Of a DNA stretch of 64,000 bases, positions 61,047 to 64,000 are shown one piece after another. Made by a program: the position numbers and the translations under genes. The stretch covers positions 1 to 64,000 of the forward strand of contig NZ_CADFEB010000002.1 of the NCBI RefSeq assembly GCF_902833085.1, in the 5' to 3' direction. This DNA comes from Burkholderia ubonensis. GTDB taxonomy: Bacteria; Pseudomonadota; Gammaproteobacteria; Burkholderiales; Burkholderiaceae. The first letter of the stretch is position 1, and every line of letters begins with the position of its first letter. The notes below the pieces were generated by a model. It did not search any database and was not told the origin of the DNA. It saw only the letters and a program-made list of their open reading frames with translations.

Positions 61047-62513
61047 TCAGAACGTGATGACCGTGCGCGCGCCGAGCACGAACGTGTTGCGCAGCGGCTG
61101 GGTCGGGTCGGCCGGATTCTGGCCGGCGCCTGCGTTGAACGTGTACTGCGCGTCCGCCGCGATCGTCCACCACGGGTTGATCTGGTACTGGTAGGTCGCC
61201 TCGACCGTCGTCTCCTGCGTGCGCACACCGTACGGGCCGTTCGAGAACGCGATCTGGTCGCGGTCGAGCGACGTCGCATGATTGCCGATCTTGATGTACG
61301 TGACCGCGAGGCCGACGCTGTCGTTGTCGCGGCCTTCGAACGGCGCCTTCAGCACGACGCCGGCGTTCGCCGCGAAGCTGACGAGATTGCGGTCGCCGGG
61401 CGCGCCCATTACGCGCGCGAACACGCCGAGGCTTTTCGCGCCGGTCGGGTCCGGGCGCCAGATCATCTGGTCCGCGACCGCGTAGAAGCTGGCGTTGCCG
61501 TGGCGCTGCTGCGCGTTGCCGTTCGATGCCGGATCGGCGAGCGACAGACCGTCGGTGCCGATGCGCGGATCGGCGAAGCGGCCGTTGTGATACCAGACGC
61601 CGATCTTGTAGGTGCCGGGCAGCCCGTTCGAATGGCCGGTGTCCATCTCGCCTTCGGACGGCTGGTTCAGCGCGTACTGCAGCTCGCCGATGTAGAGCGC
61701 GCCGTTGTGCAGGTTGAAGTTCGTGCCGCTCAGGTTGTTCGGGTTGTTGCCGAGCGGATCGCCGTCGAACACGCCCGCGAGCGCGGTGAGCTTCGGCGTG
61801 AGCTGCGCGCGCACGCGCACGCCGAGTCCGGCGAGCGGATACGCGGGGCCGCCGTTCGGCAGGTCGTAGGACGGCAGCGCGGGCCAGCCGAACATCGTGT
61901 TGACGAACGTGTTCGCGTAGGTGCTGACCATGAATTCCTGGTCGAGGCTCTGCTGGCCGATCTTCACGTCGACGCGCCTGTCGAGGAACGACTGCTGGTA
62001 CCACAGCTCCCACAGTCGCGTCGTGTCCTGCGCTTCGATGCCGCTCGCAGTGTTGAGCGTGCCGAGGTTGTATTGGCTCAGGTTGCGGCCGTGGATCTGC
62101 AGCGCGCTGACGTTGAACGTGCCGCCCGGCAGGCCGATCGCCTTGCGGGTGTCGACGGTCAGCGTCGCCGTCGTCAGCCCGTCGTAGGTGCCGCCGCGGT
62201 TCAGGCCGCCGCGCAGGTTCGCGAGGTATTCGCTGGTTTCGGTGATCAACAGCGTCGCGCCGTACTTGCCGAGCCACGGGCGGATGCCGCCCATGTCGCC
62301 GAGCAGGCTCTGGCGGGTCCAGACGCCGGTCCACATGTCGGTCGGCTTGGCCTGGATCGCGAGGTCGGCTTCGGGAGCCCCCGGCTGCGCGTCGACGGAC
62401 GCGGCGGCGAACGCGGCGGCGCTGACGAGCGAGCCGCAGACGAAGAGGGCCGCGCGCGCGGCCGGGCGCAGCCGCGCGCGGATGCCGTCTCCATTGGACG
62501 ATGCAAACTTCAT
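61047..62513 (-). CDS. Carbohydrate-type porin, OprB family
   Basis: 488 residues. Signal peptide to about residue 36; the mature chain starts around SVDAQPGAPEADLAIQAKPT. OprB features: TDMWTGVWTRQSLLGDMGGI and the N-terminal plug, followed by 16 aromatic-rich beta-strands ending TVITF with a terminal Phe, the signature of outer-membrane barrels. Substrate is not necessarily a sugar here: the gene is the first of an operon with iron-uptake genes and a Fur box lies upstream. An upstream in-frame ATG at 62633 precedes a non-family leader. Confidence 0.87.
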   Translation of the reverse strand: MKFASSNGDGIRARLRPAARAALFVCGSLVSAAAFAAASVDAQPGAPEADLAIQAKPTDMWTGVWTRQSLLGDMGGIRPWLGKYGATLLITETSEYLANLRGGLNRGGTYDGLTTATLTVDTRKAIGLPGGTFNVSALQIHGRNLSQYNLGTLNTASGIEAQDTTRLWELWYQQSFLDRRVDVKIGQQSLDQEFMVSTYANTFVNTMFGWPALPSYDLPNGGPAYPLAGLGVRVRAQLTPKLTALAGVFDGDPLGNNPNNLSGTNFNLHNGALYIGELQYALNQPSEGEMDTGHSNGLPGTYKIGVWYHNGRFADPRIGTDGLSLADPASNGNAQQRHGNASFYAVADQMIWRPDPTGAKSLGVFARVMGAPGDRNLVSFAANAGVVLKAPFEGRDNDSVGLAVTYIKIGNHATSLDRDQIAFSNGPYGVRTQETTVEATYQYQINPWWTIAADAQYTFNAGAGQNPADPTQPLRNTFVLGARTVITF

Positions 62514-62645
62514 GTCTAACCCCCTGGTTCCATTTGATCTGGAGTCCTGCTTTTCCGGCGCTCTTCGAACGCTCGGCGACGGGTGGCCAAGGCATGAAGA
62601 TGAACGCAACGCGGCGCATCGTAGGAGCATCAAACAATAAAGTCA

Positions 62646-62669
62646 ATGCAAACGAGAATGATTCGCATC
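62646..62669. promoter_or_regulatory. Fur-box-like site of the porin-peroxidase-Fbp operon
   Basis: ATGCAAACGAGAATGATTCG followed by CATC: the core CGAGAAT-G-ATTCGCA matches the 7-1-7 Fur consensus TGATAAT-N-ATTATCA at 10 of 14 positions, with the typical GAGAATGATTCGCAT form seen upstream of proteobacterial iron genes. It lies about 130 bases before the porin start, in an AT-rich patch. Confidence 0.72.
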
Positions 62670-63082
62670 TAAATTACTGGATGTAATTGCCGGTCTTACG
62701 GATAGGGCCTGACGCATGTTTCCAAAGCATCGGAAATGTAAATATCGGCGTAATGAAAATGAATGAATTGATCAGTGTCGATGTGTTCGGGGAGGGGGGC
62801 GGCGTCAGGAGCCGGACGACTCACGACACGATCCAGGCAGGGGCGACGTTCGACCGACGAAATTCGCGGCATCGCGCGGCCGGCAAGGTGGGTGGGCAGC
62901 GTGTTCGGACACCCCGTGCTTACCCGGTATCCAACAGGGGCGGATCGCCCGCAAGTTGGCGTGAAGGCGCCGCGACGAGTCTGGGGATTTTCTGTAAGTC
63001 TATGTTTTTAAATCATATTGTTTGGGTTTTGCGGTGCGCTTCGGGCCGTTCGGACGCGCGTAAAAATCGTGCTTCCCCCCTT

Positions 63083-63112
63083 CTTGAATTTGTCAAAACC
63101 CGTCCATATAAT
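63083..63112 (+). promoter_or_regulatory. groESL promoter
   Basis: -35 TTGAAT (63084-63089), a 17-base spacer, and -10 TATAAT (63107-63112). The preceding C gives CTTGAAT, and TCCATAT precedes the -10, so an overlapping heat-shock sigma-32 promoter is possible. Confidence 0.85.
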
Positions 63113-63138
63113 TAGCACTCGCTGCACGAGAGTGCTAA
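63112..63138. promoter_or_regulatory. CIRCE element (HrcA operator)
   Basis: TTAGCACTC (63112-63120), nine-base spacer GCTGCACGA, GAGTGCTAA (63130-63138): a perfect CIRCE inverted repeat overlapping the end of the -10 box. HrcA bound here represses groESL in the absence of misfolded protein. Confidence 0.97.
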
Positions 63139-63210
63139 CAATTTTCTGCCGGGCGTCCCGCCGGGCAGATTCCCAAGCGTTCTTCAATCTCAGTCAAGAG
63201 AGGAGTGAAT

Positions 63211-63504
63211 ATGAACCTTCGTCCTTTGCACGATCGCGTGATCGTCAAGCGCCTCGATCAGGAAACCAAGACCGCCTCGGGCATCGTGATCCCCGACGCA
63301 GCCGCTGAGAAGCCGGACCAAGGCGAAGTCCTGGCCATCGGCCCGGGCAAGCGCGACGACAAGGGCGCGCCGATCGCGCTCGACGTGAAGGTCGGCGATC
63401 GCGTCCTGTTCGGCAAGTACGCCGGCCAGACCGTCAAGGTCGACGGCCAGGAACTGCTGGTGATGCGCGAAGAAGACATCATGGCCGTGGTCAACGCCAA
63501 GTAA
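63211..63504 (+). CDS. groES: Co-chaperonin GroES
   Basis: 97 residues. [20 protein letters not shown] begins the protein; the mobile-loop region [20 protein letters not shown] contacts GroEL, and the C-terminus is [11 protein letters not shown]. Start at 63211 follows GAGGAG; an upstream in-frame GTG (63205) is disfavoured. Controlled by the TTGAAT/TATAAT promoter and CIRCE just upstream; groEL follows after 46 bases. Confidence 0.98.
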   Translation: MNLRPLHDRVIVKRLDQETKTASGIVIPDAAAEKPDQGEVLAIGPGKRDDKGAPIALDVKVGDRVLFGKYAGQTVKVDGQELLVMREEDIMAVVNAK

Positions 63505-63547
63505 GCGTCCACTAACGGTACATATTCCCAAGAATCCAAGGAGTTAG

Positions 63548-64000
<453 letters not shown>

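Larger units (their letters stand above)
62514..63210. promoter_or_regulatory. Divergent control region, iron operon / groESL
   Basis: 697 bases. The left part holds the Fur-box-like site at 62646-62669; the right part holds the groESL promoter (63083-63112) and the CIRCE element. Between 62700 and 63070 I see no gene or repeat that can be supported. Confidence 0.7.

Noticed and set aside
58526..61279. A minus-strand open frame of 917 codons covering the peroxidase and part of the propeller gene.
   Set aside because: The Dyp peroxidase starts at 59821 with a twin-arginine signal; the upstream extension is a shadow of the propeller gene in another frame.

Overview
The window is a 64 kb piece of a high-GC betaproteobacterial chromosome, almost certainly Burkholderia (cepacia-complex-like). 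This rests on the gene content and order I recognise: glyA-nrdR, hmgA-fahA, a 3-hydroxybutyrate oligomer hydrolase, the yqjD/yqjE-type cluster, flhDC, and CIRCE-controlled groESL. Overall GC and codon use are even, with a few AT-richer islands, notably about 21.3-21.9 kb and 39.45-40.0 kb. I found no rRNA, tRNA, CRISPR array, IS element or integrase. All functional calls come from motifs and recalled family features, not from a search.

Layout: 0-0.6 kb, 3' end of glyA, then nrdR. 0.75-3.5 kb, a tightly overlapping minor-pilin operon (fimT/pilV/pilW/pilX/pilE-like) with no pilY1 directly attached. 3.6-4.9 kb, a yqjD-yqjE-like stress/membrane cluster. 5.2 kb, a 1-Cys peroxiredoxin. 6.0-8.1 kb, glutaryl-CoA dehydrogenase divergent from an IclR regulator, with a perfect dyad between them. 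8.2-9.4 kb, a GFA protein and a degenerate EAL protein. 9.7-15.7 kb, an aromatic operon: flavoprotein hydroxylase, small DUF2783 protein, aromatic-acid permease, hmgA, fahA. This reads as a 3-hydroxyphenylacetate/homogentisate route. 15.8-25.2 kb, transporters, bluB, a D-2-hydroxyacid dehydrogenase, LysR and AraC regulators, a class-V aminotransferase and a DMT exporter.

25.3-26.6 kb holds a two-gene RES-domain toxin/antitoxin-like module behind a promoter covered by three 9-bp repeats. 28.1-32.6 kb is xanthine dehydrogenase xdhAB followed by an xdhC that lacks its N-terminal domain. 32.7-37.2 kb has an NTF2-like protein, a LysR regulator, a DsbA-fold isomerase, a TAXI-type binding protein and a BON protein. 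37.3-41.9 kb has two large secreted hydrolases (3HB-oligomer hydrolase and an S10 carboxypeptidase-like lipoprotein), each followed by a clear terminator. 42-45.2 kb has TauE/SafE, a DHA2 exporter and a FrnE-like protein.

45.2-49.4 kb looks like a D-amino-acid (D-Arg/D-Lys) utilisation locus: a DauR-like PAS/HTH regulator, an ornithine-cyclodeaminase-family enzyme, a polar amino-acid binding protein and a DadA-like dehydrogenase. The two divergent transcription units share AGTCTA/TAGACT operator arms. It ends against the orphan tail of a lost gene that still has its terminator. 49.9-53.2 kb is an ECF sigma/anti-sigma operon with secreted, cupredoxin and LolA-like partners. 53.6-54.7 kb holds an flhDC pair without motAB, preceded by a TGAT-N4-ATCA (FNR/Anr/CRP-like) dyad. 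54.7-62.5 kb is one long minus-strand operon (OprB-type porin, beta-propeller protein, Tat-exported Dyp peroxidase, FbpA-FbpB-FbpC-like ABC importer) behind a Fur-box-like site, so probably an iron-starvation uptake system. The window closes with groES and the start of groEL behind a TTGAAT-N17-TATAAT promoter and a perfect CIRCE element.
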